Below, piece after piece: positions 9,085-19,300 of a stretch of DNA of 64,000 nt. A model generated the notes under the pieces. That model did not search any database. It had not been told where the DNA came from and saw only the letters and a program-made list of their open reading frames with translations. Made by a program: the position numbers and the translations under genes. Numbering within the stretch: the first letter of the stretch is position 1; every line of letters starts with the position of its first letter. This stretch comes from Planctomycetota bacterium (GTDB lineage: Bacteria; Planctomycetota; Phycisphaerae; SM23-33): NCBI GenBank assembly GCA_022705325.1, contig JAKJER010000005.1:124001-188000 (forward strand), given 5' to 3'.

Positions 9085-10494
9085 ATGGCCGAACATCGCA
9101 CAGAACACGACTTGTTGGGCGAGCTGTCCGTGCCGGCGGACGCCCTGTACGGCATCTACACCGTGCGGGCGATGGAGAACTTTCCGCTGTCGCGGCGGGC
9201 GGTGAATCGGGCGCTGATCCACGCGTACGGGGCGGTGAAGCTGGCCTGCCTGCGGACCAACCACGAGCTGGGGTTCATCGCGGACGACGTCTCGGCCGCC
9301 CTGTCGGCGGCCTGCAACGAGATGATCGAGGGCATGCTCGACACGCACATCCGCGTGGACGCGTTGCAGGGCGGGGCGGGCACGTCGACGAACATGAACG
9401 TCAACGAGGTGCTGGCCAACCGGGCCCTCCAGATCATGGGCCGGCCGGCGGGCGATTACGAGGCGATCAGCCCACTGGACACCGTGAACCTGCACCAGTC
9501 CACCAACGACACGTACCCGACGGCGCTGAAGGTGGCGGCGATCTGGCGCTTGCAGGAGCTGGAGCGCGAGGTGGTGTCGCTGCTGGAGGCGTTCCAGCGC
9601 CAGGAGAAGCGGATGGCCGACGTGGTCAAGCTCGCCCGCACGCAGATGCAGGACGCGGTGCTGATCACGCTGGGGCGCGAGATGGCCGCCTACGCCGAGG
9701 CATTCGGGCGCGATCGCTGGCGGATCTACAAGTGCGTCGAGCGGCTGCGAGTGGTGAACCTGGGCGGCACGGCCGTCGGCACGGGGCTGGGGGCACCACG
9801 GCAGTACATCTTCCGGGCGATCGAGCACCTGCGGGAGGTGACCGCCTTGCCGCTGGCGCGGGCCGAGAACCTGGTCGAGTGCACGCAGAACAACGACGTG
9901 TTCGTGGAGGTCAGCGGCATCCTCAAGGCGCTGGCGAGCAGCCTGCTGAAGGTGGCGGGGGACCTGCGGCTGCTGGCCAGCGGGCCCGAGGGCGGGCTGG
10001 GCGAGCTTCGCCTGCCGCCCCGGCAGGCCGGCTCGTCCATCATGCCCGGCAAGGTCAACCCCGTGATCCCGGAGGCGGTGAGCCAGGCGGCCATGACGGT
10101 GATCGCCAACGACGCGGCCATTACGCAGGCGGTGAGTATGGGCAGCCTGGAACTCAACCCGTTCCTGCCGCTGGTGGCCGACTGTCTGCTGACGAACCTG
10201 GACCTGCTGGCGGCAGCCTGTTCGATCTTCCGACGGCTTTGCGTGGACGGGCTGGAGGCCGACGTCGCCCGCTGCCGGCGACACGTGGATTCGGCCACCG
10301 CTACGGTGACGGCCCTGGTGGAGCGGATCGGGTACGAGTCGGCGCAGCAGGTGGCGGCGCTGGCGGGTCGGAGCGGCAAGAGCATCCGCGAGATCGTCGT
10401 CGAGTGCCGCCTGATGAGCGCCGAGGACTTCGATGCGCTGACCTCGCCCGAGAACGTGACTCGCCTGGGCTCGCCGAAGAAGACTGACCGCTGA
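9085..10494 (+). CDS. aspA: Aspartate ammonia-lyase of the fumarase/aspartase superfamily
   Basis: 469 residues. The superfamily signature GSSIMPGKVNP begins at residue 316, and earlier conserved blocks are present (GGAGTSTNMNVNEV, HQSTNDTYPTALK). Aspartase deaminates aspartate to fumarate and ammonia. The C-terminal third has no extra domain. An aspartase gene next to hydEFG is a recurring arrangement in bacteria with [FeFe] hydrogenases. Its role there is not settled; supply of nitrogen for the bridging dithiomethylamine has been discussed. It lies between hydG (7-base gap) and hydF (5-base gap) on the same strand, so it is part of the maturation operon. Assignment as aspartase and not fumarase rests on sequence feel and context. 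Confidence 0.88.
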   Translation: MAEHRTEHDLLGELSVPADALYGIYTVRAMENFPLSRRAVNRALIHAYGAVKLACLRTNHELGFIADDVSAALSAACNEMIEGMLDTHIRVDALQGGAGTSTNMNVNEVLANRALQIMGRPAGDYEAISPLDTVNLHQSTNDTYPTALKVAAIWRLQELEREVVSLLEAFQRQEKRMADVVKLARTQMQDAVLITLGREMAAYAEAFGRDRWRIYKCVERLRVVNLGGTAVGTGLGAPRQYIFRAIEHLREVTALPLARAENLVECTQNNDVFVEVSGILKALASSLLKVAGDLRLLASGPEGGLGELRLPPRQAGSSIMPGKVNPVIPEAVSQAAMTVIANDAAITQAVSMGSLELNPFLPLVADCLLTNLDLLAAACSIFRRLCVDGLEADVARCRRHVDSATATVTALVERIGYESAQQVAALAGRSGKSIREIVVECRLMSAEDFDALTSPENVTRLGSPKKTDR

Positions 10495-10499
10495 AGACT

Positions 10500-11732
10500 A
10501 TGCAAAAGACCCCCAAAGGTTTTCGTCTCCACATCGGCCTGTTCGGCCGGCGGAACGTCGGCAAGAGTTCGCTGCTGAACGCGATGACGCGTCAGGCGGT
10601 GTCGATCGTGTCGGACGTGGCGGGCACGACGACCGATCCGGTCGAGAAGCCCATGGAGCTTCTGCCGATCGGGCCGGTGCTGTTCATCGATACGGCGGGC
10701 ATCGACGACGTGGGGGCGCTGGGCGAGCTCCGCGTGCAGCGGACGCGGCAGATCTTCGACCGCACGGACGTGGGCGTGGTGGTCTGTCCGGCCGGGCAGT
10801 GGGGGCCGTACGAGGAGGCGGTGCTGAGCGAGTTGCAGGGCCGGGGGGCCCCGGCGATCGTGGTGTTCAACAAGTCGGACCTGGGCGGGCCCGAGCCGGC
10901 CCTGGTGGAGCGGCTGAAGGCGGCCAAGGTCCGCACCGTCTCGACGGTGGCCTCGCGGGGCGAGGGCATCATCGACCTGCGCGAAGCCCTGATCCGCCAG
11001 GCGCCCGAGGAGTTCATCAACGCGCCGTCGATCGTGGGCGACCTGGTGCCCGCGGGCGAACTGGTGGTGTTGGTGGTGCCCATCGACCTGGAGGCGCCGA
11101 AGGGAAGGCTGATCCTGCCCCAGGTCCAGGCCATCCGCGACGTGCTCGACACCGACAGCTACTGCATGGTCGTCAAGGAGCGCGAGCTGCGCGATGCCCT
11201 GGAGCGGCTGAAGCGACCGCCCGCGCTGGTGGTGACCGACAGCCAGTCGTTCCTCAAGGTCGCGGGCGACACCCCGTCCGCCGTGCCGATGACCAGTTTC
11301 TCGATCCTCTTCGCCCGCAACAAGGGCGACATGAACGAGTTTGTCCGCGGGGCGATGGCGATCGACCGCCTCTCGTGCGGCGACCGCGTGCTGATCGCCG
11401 AGGCCTGCTCGCACCACCCGATCGGCGAGGACATCGGGCGAGTGAAGATCCCCCGGTGGCTGCAGCAATACGTGGGCGGCAAGCTGGAGTTCACGAGCGT
11501 CCAGGGGCACGACTTCCCCGACGACCTGACGCCGTACAAGCTGATCGTCCACTGTGGCGGGTGCATGTGGAACCGGCGCGAGATGCTCACTCGGATCCTC
11601 CGCTGCCGCCAGGCGGGGGTCAGCATCACCAACTACGGGGTGGCCATCGCCTACTCGCTGGGCATCTTCGAGCGGGCCCTGAGCCCGTTTCCGGCCGCGT
11701 TGGAGACGTACCGCGCAGCAAAGAGGAGATAA
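10500..11732 (+). CDS. hydF: [FeFe] hydrogenase H-cluster maturation GTPase/scaffold HydF
   Basis: 410 residues. The N-terminal GTPase domain has the P-loop GRRNVGKS (residues 16-23), a switch Thr/DxxG region (GTTTDPV, DTAGIDD) and the base-recognition motif NKSD. The C-terminal part binds a [4Fe-4S] cluster through the HydF pattern C303-x-H305 and HCGGC (H351, C352, C355). HydF carries the assembled [2Fe] subcluster and transfers it to the apo-hydrogenase. This completes a hydE-hydG-aspA-hydF set and ends the + strand operon; the next gene is convergent and starts its 3' end 29 bases away. Confidence 0.94.
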   Translation: MQKTPKGFRLHIGLFGRRNVGKSSLLNAMTRQAVSIVSDVAGTTTDPVEKPMELLPIGPVLFIDTAGIDDVGALGELRVQRTRQIFDRTDVGVVVCPAGQWGPYEEAVLSELQGRGAPAIVVFNKSDLGGPEPALVERLKAAKVRTVSTVASRGEGIIDLREALIRQAPEEFINAPSIVGDLVPAGELVVLVVPIDLEAPKGRLILPQVQAIRDVLDTDSYCMVVKERELRDALERLKRPPALVVTDSQSFLKVAGDTPSAVPMTSFSILFARNKGDMNEFVRGAMAIDRLSCGDRVLIAEACSHHPIGEDIGRVKIPRWLQQYVGGKLEFTSVQGHDFPDDLTPYKLIVHCGGCMWNRREMLTRILRCRQAGVSITNYGVAIAYSLGIFERALSPFPAALETYRAAKRR

Positions 11733-11760
11733 GCGGCAGGGCGCCCGGCGGCGTTGACGG

Positions 11761-12462
11761 CTACTTCTGTTCGGCCGGGGCATCCTTTCCCGTGAGGGCC
11801 TTGTAGACGGTGCGGGCCATGATGGCGGCGCCTTCGGCGTTGGGGTGGACCTTGTCGGGGACAAGCTCCTTCTTGCCCTCCAACGCGGCGTAGAGGTCGA
11901 TGATCTGCGTCTGGCACTCCTTGGCCAGTTTCCGCACCGCGGGGATCACGCCCTCGCGGATGGTCTTGTCGTTGATCCCCCAGTTGCCCGGGAAGGCTGG
12001 AACGGGCAGGCAGAGGTAGACGCGGACCTCGGGGTTAGCCTTGCGGAACTGCTCGATGAGCCACTTGTAGTCGGCCTCGAACTGGTCCTGGTGCTTCCAG
12101 TTCTGCGGTTTGGTGTCGTTGGTGCCGAGCTTGACGATCAGCACGTCGGGTTTGAAATCCAGGGCCTGCTGGAAGGCCTTCTGTTTCTCGTAGGGCTTGT
12201 CGCCCTTGCGGAGCAGCGTCGCCCCGCTGACGCCGAAGTTGCGGACCTCCCACTTGTCGCCCAGCAGCCGCCCCAGCACGAACGGATACGCGTTCTTGGC
12301 GCGGTCCTTGACGCCCGCTCCGTAGGTGATGCTGTCGCCCACGCAGGCGATCTTGATCGTGCCCTTGTAGTCGGCGACGGGGATGGGCGTGGTTGCGTCG
12401 GCCGCCAGGCAGGGGGCCAGGAGACCGACCAGGCACAGCACGGCGAGCATCTTGCGGACCAT
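11761..12462 (-). CDS. Exported SGNH/GDSL-type hydrolase
   Basis: 233 residues with a Sec signal peptide (MVRKMLAVLCLVGLLAPCLA). SGNH blocks are visible: GDSIT with nucleophile S44, the Gly in FGVSGATL, GTND, and a C-terminal DKVHPN holding the Asp-His pair. Such enzymes act as esterases or deacetylases, often on acetylated sugars, in the periplasm or outside. AGGAGA lies 5 bases before the ATG. The substrate cannot be told from sequence. It is transcribed away from hydF and towards it (convergent), downstream of the PPC/DUF1501/DUF1549 cluster, with a gap of about 100 bases from the PPC gene. Confidence 0.88.
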   Translation of the reverse strand: MVRKMLAVLCLVGLLAPCLAADATTPIPVADYKGTIKIACVGDSITYGAGVKDRAKNAYPFVLGRLLGDKWEVRNFGVSGATLLRKGDKPYEKQKAFQQALDFKPDVLIVKLGTNDTKPQNWKHQDQFEADYKWLIEQFRKANPEVRVYLCLPVPAFPGNWGINDKTIREGVIPAVRKLAKECQTQIIDLYAALEGKKELVPDKVHPNAEGAAIMARTVYKALTGKDAPAEQK

Positions 12463-12568
12463 GAGATTCTCCTGTCAGGGTGCGTGAATGTTACGGCAAT
12501 TCGCCCTCGGCGATGGGGGTCGCCTTTGCGGAGCAGTCCCGGTTTGGCTCCGAGCGCCGCTGCGGGGC

Positions 12569-14869
12569 TTACCGGATCAGACGCGCCTCGATACTGGCGA
12601 CCTCGCGGTTGGCGAACTCGTCGGTCAGATACCACTCCTGGTAGAGGGCCTCGATCTGCCTGAGGTACCAGTCCACCTCCGACTTGCGGAGCGTGCGCTT
12701 GGCGTCCTTGGGACGGTCCTGGTCGCGAATCGGCGGCCGCATGCGCTCGGCGGGCGGGCTGTAGCCGGGGTCATAGACGAGCGTCGGCAGCGTGTCGGCC
12801 GGCAGCAGATGACGCCACAGGAAGGCCTGCATCCTGTCCTCGGCCGGCATGGCCTCGCGAACGATCTCCTGGTCGCCGACCTTGGCGGCGCCCACGACCG
12901 TGAGGTTGACCGGCTTGTCCATCTCCGTCAAGGTCGTCTTGAGGGCCAGGCCCACGGTCTCCTGTTTCGGCCCGATCGTGGCACCGGGCGACTCGAACCC
13001 CTGGGGCAGGTCCTTGAAGCTCAGCTTGATCGGCCCGTCGTACCCGTCCTTGCGGATGGCGAAGACGGTCACGCCCGCCGACTGCTTGCTGCGGATGGAG
13101 ATCCGCGACGGGATGAGCCGCAACACGAAGTCCGGCTGCGGGCGGCTGATCCGCAGGCGGTAGGCGAATTCCTTTCCGGCCTGTCGCCGGGTGTCGCCGA
13201 GGTGCACGTAGTACTTGCCGTCGGCGGGCAGTTTGACCATGAGGTAGGAGTCGGCGTGGTCGGTGTTCAGGCCCGACGCCGCGTCGTAGTGGTCGTCATT
13301 GAGCGCGATGATCTTGCCGTCGGCGCCGGTGACCTTGACGAACGAATCGAACGGGGAGGCGAGACGACGCGCGTACACTTCGGCCACGATGGTCTCGCCG
13401 GCCTTGCCTTCCACCTCGAACACGTCCCAGTCTCCGGGGCGGTCCGACCGTCCGTTGACGATCATGGGGAGAGTGACCTTCTGCGCCTTGGCGGGCTCGT
13501 CGTTGGGCTCGGCCTCCATGCACTCGGGCAGCGTGTCCATCGCGAAGGGCAGGTAGTTGGACATCATCTTGCCGTTGCTGGCGGCCAGCAGATAGCGGCC
13601 GGGCTTGGCGTCCTGGGGCGGCGGGGCCAGGGTGAACTTGTCGAGGTTCCAGCCGTTCATTTCGATCTTGACCGGCTGGCCGACGCGCCCGCCCAACGGG
13701 AAGATGCTGGTCATGAACGGCAGTTCGCCGATGGTGATGCGGTAGACGAAACTCTCGCGGCCCCGGAACAGGGCCTCGTTGATGGTCAGGAGATAATCGC
13801 CGTCCTCCGGGACCTCGAAATAGATGACCGGGTCGGGGTCGGAGCGGTAGTCGTCGCCGAAGGCCACTTCCCTGCCGCCGGCGTCGTAGAGCTTCATGAC
13901 GGCCTGGAACCAGCCGGGCACGCCGTCGGGGACGTAGGGCACGAGGTCACGGGCCTTGGCGGAGATGACGAGGCGTTGTCCCTTGGTGGCCTGGAAGCGG
14001 TAGCGGTTGATCTCGCCCGCGGCGATCTGCCCGTTCATCGTACAGGGCACGCTGACGCGGAGTTCCTCTTCCTGCACGGGGCGTTTTCGCTGGGCGAGGT
14101 ACTCCTTGCCCAGCACGGGGAGTTGGCAGGTCTTCATCGGCTTGCGGGCGACCTCGGAAACCTGGCCCACGTAGAAGGGCAGCGGGTTGGAGATGCCCCG
14201 CTTGGTGACCACGCGGATCTCCCGCTTGCCGGGCTTGGCGTCGGGCGCGATGGTCACCTCCGCGAAAACGAGTTCGGTCTGGGACCGAACGGCCGGGTTA
14301 CGCTCATCATCCGCGAAGAGCTTCTCGATCCGCTTGATCAGGTTCGCCTTGGCAATGTCCTTCTCGGTCTTGGGGGCCTGGTTCTTGGCGTCCTTCGGGT
14401 CGGGGGGCTTGACCTTCTCGAGCTTGGCATAGCACTTGATGCAAGTGGTGGCGTCGGCCGAGTTGGCGGTTCCGCACACCGAGCAAATCTGCGAGGGGAC
14501 CGCGTCGGCGCCGCTGTCCGGGCCGATGGGGGCGGGGAATTCAAACCAGGCCATCTTGCTCGCCATCGCGTCGCTTACGGTGGTCTCCTTCTTGCGCAGC
14601 TCGCCGAGTTGCTGGTTGAGCAGCCCCAACTCCTGGTTGCCCATGACGCGGTGGTACTCGACAAGCCGGACGGAGACGCCCTCGCCGGTGACGATCAGGT
14701 CGCTGGCATAGACGAGCCCCTGGCCGCCCAGACGGATGGGGAAGGTCGTGCCCTGTTGCCCGCCGGCGGGAAAGACGTAGCCGATGTACTGGCTCTGCGC
14801 GTCAGCCGACGACGCGCCGGCCAGCACGGCCGCCAGGGCCAGCAGCGCAAGGCTGTTGTATCTACTCAT
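12569..14869 (-). CDS. Exported PPC-domain planctomycete protein with internal zinc ribbon
   Basis: 766 residues with a Sec signal peptide (first ~24 residues, ending SADA). A zinc-ribbon pair, C129/C132 and C143/C146 (CSVC...CIKC), sits in the N-terminal quarter. Several beta-sandwich segments of the pre-peptidase C-terminal (PPC) type follow, with phrases such as YRFQATKGQRLVISAKA, DGDYLLTINEA and YLMVKLPADGKYYVHLGD. PPC-type proteins of this kind are often encoded with DUF1501 and DUF1549/DUF1553 proteins in planctomycetes, and that is the case here: the DUF1501 gene ends 13 bases upstream of this start. Function is unknown; a carbohydrate- or surface-binding role is guesswork. A cytoplasmic-style zinc ribbon in an exported protein is unusual. 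Confidence 0.8.
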   Translation of the reverse strand: MSRYNSLALLALAAVLAGASSADAQSQYIGYVFPAGGQQGTTFPIRLGGQGLVYASDLIVTGEGVSVRLVEYHRVMGNQELGLLNQQLGELRKKETTVSDAMASKMAWFEFPAPIGPDSGADAVPSQICSVCGTANSADATTCIKCYAKLEKVKPPDPKDAKNQAPKTEKDIAKANLIKRIEKLFADDERNPAVRSQTELVFAEVTIAPDAKPGKREIRVVTKRGISNPLPFYVGQVSEVARKPMKTCQLPVLGKEYLAQRKRPVQEEELRVSVPCTMNGQIAAGEINRYRFQATKGQRLVISAKARDLVPYVPDGVPGWFQAVMKLYDAGGREVAFGDDYRSDPDPVIYFEVPEDGDYLLTINEALFRGRESFVYRITIGELPFMTSIFPLGGRVGQPVKIEMNGWNLDKFTLAPPPQDAKPGRYLLAASNGKMMSNYLPFAMDTLPECMEAEPNDEPAKAQKVTLPMIVNGRSDRPGDWDVFEVEGKAGETIVAEVYARRLASPFDSFVKVTGADGKIIALNDDHYDAASGLNTDHADSYLMVKLPADGKYYVHLGDTRRQAGKEFAYRLRISRPQPDFVLRLIPSRISIRSKQSAGVTVFAIRKDGYDGPIKLSFKDLPQGFESPGATIGPKQETVGLALKTTLTEMDKPVNLTVVGAAKVGDQEIVREAMPAEDRMQAFLWRHLLPADTLPTLVYDPGYSPPAERMRPPIRDQDRPKDAKRTLRKSEVDWYLRQIEALYQEWYLTDEFANREVASIEARLIR

Positions 14870-14882
14870 GGACGTCTCCGTT

Positions 14883-16301
14883 CTAGATGATCTCTTCCAG
14901 CAGCCCGGCCGCCTGCATGCCTTCGTTCTCGGTGTCGAGCACGCGTGCTTCCAGCCCCCAGGGGTGGGGGAGCTTGGCGTTGGCGTCGATGCCGGCCAGC
15001 AGGTAGATCGTTCCCAGCAGGTCGGCGGGGTACACCGGGCGTTCCTTCGGCTTCTCGCCCTTCTCGTCGGACGAGCCGAGCACGCAGCCGCCCTTGAACC
15101 CGCCTCCGGCGACGAGCACGGTGAAGACCGCGCCGTGGTGGTGGCGCCCGCCGTTCCAGGGGGGTTCCCACGAGACCTTCGGCGTGCGCCCGAACTCGCC
15201 GGTGCACCAGACCAGCGTGCTGTCCAGCAGTCCCTTCTCCTTCAGGTCCGCCAGCAGCGTGGCCAGCCCCTGGTCCAGCGCCGGACACTGGCGCCGCATC
15301 GTCTGGAAGTGCCCGCCGTGCGTGTCCCAGCCGCCGGGGAAGCTGATGGTGATATAGGGCACGCCTGCCTCGACCATCCGCCTGGCAGCCAGGCACTCCT
15401 GCCCGAAGGTGTTGCGACCGTAGCGGTCGCGCAGGGCGGCGGGCTCGTTCTCGAGGTTGAACACCTCGCGCCCGCGCCCGAGGATCAGCCCGTAGGCCTT
15501 CTTCTTGGCCGTCTCGGCGCTGTTCATCTCGGGCACTTCGGACATGCCGTAGCCGAGCATGTTGACCTTGTCGGCCAGATCGCGGCGGGCCCGCTGGCGG
15601 TCGTCGTTGATGCCCCGGTTGACGATCCCCTGCACCTCGAAGCGGGCCGCGTTGGGATCGCCGCCCGTGGCGAACGGTTTGTACGCCGGTCCCAGGAAGC
15701 CTTCCTCGGAGAACCGCCCGGCCGCTTCGAGCATGACGATGTACGGCGGGACCAGGCCCTTGTACTGGTCCTTCTTGAAGAAGGTGAAGATGGCGCCGAC
15801 GCTCGGGTAGGCCAACCGCCCGCCGGGCTTGTGCCCGGTCTGCATGAGGTAGGCGGCCGTCTCGTGCCCGTTGTTGCCGTGGGTCATGCTGCGGATCAGG
15901 GCGTACTTGTCGGCATGCTTGGCCAACTCGGGGAAGAGGAAGCCAAGTTCGATTCCCTTGACGTTGGTGGGGATGAACTTGTCGAACTCGCCCAGGTAGT
16001 CGTAACCGGTGCCGGGCTTGGGGTCCCAGGCGTCGTTGTGCGACATGCCGCCCCAGAGGAAGATCTGGATGACCGATTGGATCTTGGTCTTCTTGGCCTT
16101 GGCCTTGGCCACGGCGGCCGCGTCGCGGGCGGCCTTCAGTTCGGCGGCCTTCTGCTGAGGGGTTTTCTCGGCTTCCGCGGCCAGCGCGCGGGGGACCAGG
16201 GCGCCGGCGGCCACCATGCCTGCCGCGCCCACGGCGCCTCGTCGCATCGCCTCGCGCCGGGAAACCTGTTCGGGGGTGTCGGGACTGTTGTTCGTCGCCA
16301 T
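14883..16301 (-). CDS. DUF1501 family protein, Tat-exported
   Basis: 472 residues from the ATG at 16301, chosen because AAGGAGAATCC lies just upstream and the protein then opens with a twin-arginine signal (SRREAMRRGAVGAAGMV...ALA). A charged Ala/Lys-rich helix of about 30 residues precedes the conserved domain. DUF1501 proteins are related to the alkaline-phosphatase/sulfatase fold; blocks seen here are IFLWGGMSHNDAWDPK, MTHGNNGHETAAYLMQTG, SFPGGWDTHG and GEFGRTPK. The Tat signal suggests that it folds with a metal cofactor before export. DUF1501 genes almost always accompany DUF1549/DUF1553 genes in planctomycetes, as here (83-base gap upstream). The biochemical role of the pair is not established. 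Confidence 0.88.
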   Translation of the reverse strand: MATNNSPDTPEQVSRREAMRRGAVGAAGMVAAGALVPRALAAEAEKTPQQKAAELKAARDAAAVAKAKAKKTKIQSVIQIFLWGGMSHNDAWDPKPGTGYDYLGEFDKFIPTNVKGIELGFLFPELAKHADKYALIRSMTHGNNGHETAAYLMQTGHKPGGRLAYPSVGAIFTFFKKDQYKGLVPPYIVMLEAAGRFSEEGFLGPAYKPFATGGDPNAARFEVQGIVNRGINDDRQRARRDLADKVNMLGYGMSEVPEMNSAETAKKKAYGLILGRGREVFNLENEPAALRDRYGRNTFGQECLAARRMVEAGVPYITISFPGGWDTHGGHFQTMRRQCPALDQGLATLLADLKEKGLLDSTLVWCTGEFGRTPKVSWEPPWNGGRHHHGAVFTVLVAGGGFKGGCVLGSSDEKGEKPKERPVYPADLLGTIYLLAGIDANAKLPHPWGLEARVLDTENEGMQAAGLLEEII

Positions 16302-16384
16302 GCTGGATTCTCCTTCCACGACCACTCGGTCGTAGTGCCAGGAAACGGCCATTCTTTCATTATATCGTGCGGCGCCGGGACCAC

Positions 16385-19300
16385 TCAGTGCCGCAACAGG
16401 AATTCCGGACTGTTTATCAGCGCCCAGGCCAGGTCGATCCACATGTCGCGCCCCTTGGTCACGCCTGCCTTGGCATAGTCTTCGGTGGCGTTCAGGTCGG
16501 CCTGGGTCGGGAACCGCGAGAGGATGGTCAGGTACAGCTTCTCGACGACCTCGTTCGGCTTGCCGCCGGAGGACAGGATCCCCCCGAGCCGTTGTCCGCC
16601 CTGGAGCTTGCTCTGAATGGCCGCGGAGTTCAGCATGTGCAGCCACTGGGTGGAGGCCATTTCGTTGATGCGCTCGCTCCACATCCCCGTGGACCGCGAG
16701 GAACGTCCGAACAGCGAGAGGAAGGAACTGGTGACGCTTCCGTCGGCCAGTTCCACCGCGGACATGTCCTTGGGGATGTACGTGAAGGGCTCGGGCACGG
16801 CGCTGGTGTACAGGTCCGAGCCGCCGGTAATGTCGTTGAGGGCGTCGATGAGCACCTCGGCCTCCACGCGCCGCATCATGTAGCTGGCGAAGTTGGCCTG
16901 CGCCTCGGGCTTGTCGGACTTCGGGATCGGCGAGAACTGGTAGGTCGTGGAGGTCAGGATCAGCCTCTCGAGCGCCTTGAGACTGTAGCCGCTGGTGACG
17001 AACTCCTTCTGCAGGTAGGCCAGGAGTTCGGGATTGCTGGGCGGGTTGTCGTCGCGGATGTCGTCGGGCTCGTGAATGATGCCCCGCCCCATGATCCTCG
17101 CCCAGGTCCGGTTGACGATGGCCTTGGTGAACCAGGGGTTCTCCGGGCGGATCAGCCAATCGGCGAAGACCTCCCGCGGGTCGCGGTCGGGCGGGATGGT
17201 GACCTTGGTTCCGTCGGGGAAGATGGCCTCCAGCGGGCCGTTGGGGCTCAGTGGCTTCTCCATCGCCTGGGGGACCTGGTTGGTCGCGGTAACCGACTTG
17301 GCGACGGCGTCGATGCCGGCGGCGGTGCTGCCCGGCACGGCCGTCGACTTGAGCGGATCCCAGAAGACGACTTCCTCTTTCCACTCGCTGGTGGGCTTAT
17401 ATCCGATCTGCGTGAAGAACGCCGCCATTCCCGCGCGGCGCTCCTGCGGCCAGACGTGCGTCCGCGTGCTCATCAGCGACAGGGCGACGGCAGCGGCGAT
17501 CCCCTCGGGCGTCTTGTCCTGGATCGCCCGGTAGAAGTTGACCGACCCGACGCGGAAGTTGCTTCCGCTGGAGGTCAGCAGTTCCCGCACGAACTTGTCA
17601 TAGGGCTTGTTGTGGGCGATCGCCTCCCAGATCCAGCGGTGGTAGGCCTGAGCGGCGTTGGGCCAGACCTTGACCGGGAACTCCGCCTTGACCTTCAGGA
17701 TGTCGCTCCACTTCATGGCCCAGTAGTCCGCGTGCGCGGTCTGCTCAAGCAGACGATCGATCAGGGCGACCCGCTTGTTCTTATCCTGGCTGAGAATGAA
17801 CTCCTTCGCATCGTCGGCCGACGGCAGGCGCCCGGTCACGTCGAGGTACGCGCGGCGGACGAAGACCGAGTCGGAGCAGAGGGCCGGCTGGATGCCCAGC
17901 GCCTTGAGCTTGGCGAACACCAGTTCGTCGATGCGGTTGGCCACCTGGGGGGGCTGGGGGCTTTCCATGATCGCGGGCACCTGTCGTATGGCGATCATCC
18001 GGTAGAGTTGGGCCTTGGCCTCCTGGGCCTGGACTCGTCTGTCGTCGGCGAGCTTCATAGCGGCCGTGTATGCCGCGCGCGTCTTTTCGGCCTCCGCCTT
18101 CAACGGGGCGGCGGCGGCCTCGGCCGCCTGGGCGGCCTGCTCGTCAGCGGCGAGCGTTTGCTTGGCGGAGGCGATCCGGTTTTTGAGGTTGACCAGGCCG
18201 TCTTCGGAGGCCTTCTTCCGGGCCTGGGCCCGTTCCAGGTTCTGAGCGGCGCGGGTGGCCTGGACGGTCGCCTGCTCCAGCTTCTGCTGGACCGGCGTCA
18301 AGGCGGCGCGGGCGTCATTGGCCGCCTTGCGCTTGGCGGCGGCGTCGGCGGCGGTCTGCTGGCTGGCCGCGTCAAGCTGGGCGAGCGGCCCGGCCGCCTG
18401 TTGGGCTGCCTGGTGAGCGGCCTGGGCGGCGGCGAAAGGTTTGGAGGCGTTGGCGAGGGCGGCATCGGCGGCCTTGCGGGCGTTGTCGGCCTCGGCAAGC
18501 TTGGGGGCGGCCGCGGCGACCTGGGCCTGCGCGGTCTTCTCGGCCTGCTGGGCCTGTGCCAGGGCGGCCTTGGCGGCCTCGGCGGCTTTGCGTTTGGCGT
18601 CGGCGTCGGCGGCAGCCTGCTGCTTCTGCTGGTCGGACCATGCAGCCCGTGCGGCCAATGCCTGGGCGGCGGCCTGGGCCGACTGGGCGGCCCGTTCGGC
18701 GACCTGGGCGGCGCCAGTGGCGGCGGCGAGTTGATTGGAGGCGTTGGCGAGGGCGTCGTCGGCGGCCTTCTTCTGGGCAGGGGCGTCGGCAAGGGCTTTA
18801 GCGGCGGCCCCGGCCTGGGCCTGCGCCTGCTGTTGGGCCTGCTGGGCCTGGGCGAGCGCGGCTTTGGCGGCCTCGGCTGCCTTCCGCTTGGCGGCGGCAT
18901 CATCCGCAGCTTTCTTCTTCTCCTCCGGAGGCTTCTTGGCATCGGCGGCTACGGTCTTGGCGGCGGCCTCCGCCGCCTGGGCGCCCTGCTCGGCGGCCTG
19001 GGCGGCGCCGGTGGCGGCGGCGAGTTGCTTGGCAGCGTTGGCGAGGGCGTCGTCGGCGGTCTTCTTCTGGGCTGGGGCGGCGGCGAGCCTCTGGGCGGCG
19101 GCGTTCGCGTTGGCCTGCGCCTGCTGGTGAGCCTGCTGAGCCTGGGCGACCGCTGCCCTGGCGGCTTCGGCCGTCTTGCCCTGGGCGGCGGCCGCGGCGG
19201 CCGCCCCCTGCTTCTGGGCCTCGGTCACGACCGCGGCGTTGGCCTGGGCTGCCTGGGCGGCCTGCTCGGCAGCCTGCGCGGCGGCTGCGGCAGCCTGGAC

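Noticed and set aside
12488..14890. An 800-codon + strand frame opposite the PPC gene
   Set aside because: Antisense shadow; the minus-strand gene has a signal peptide and PPC motifs.
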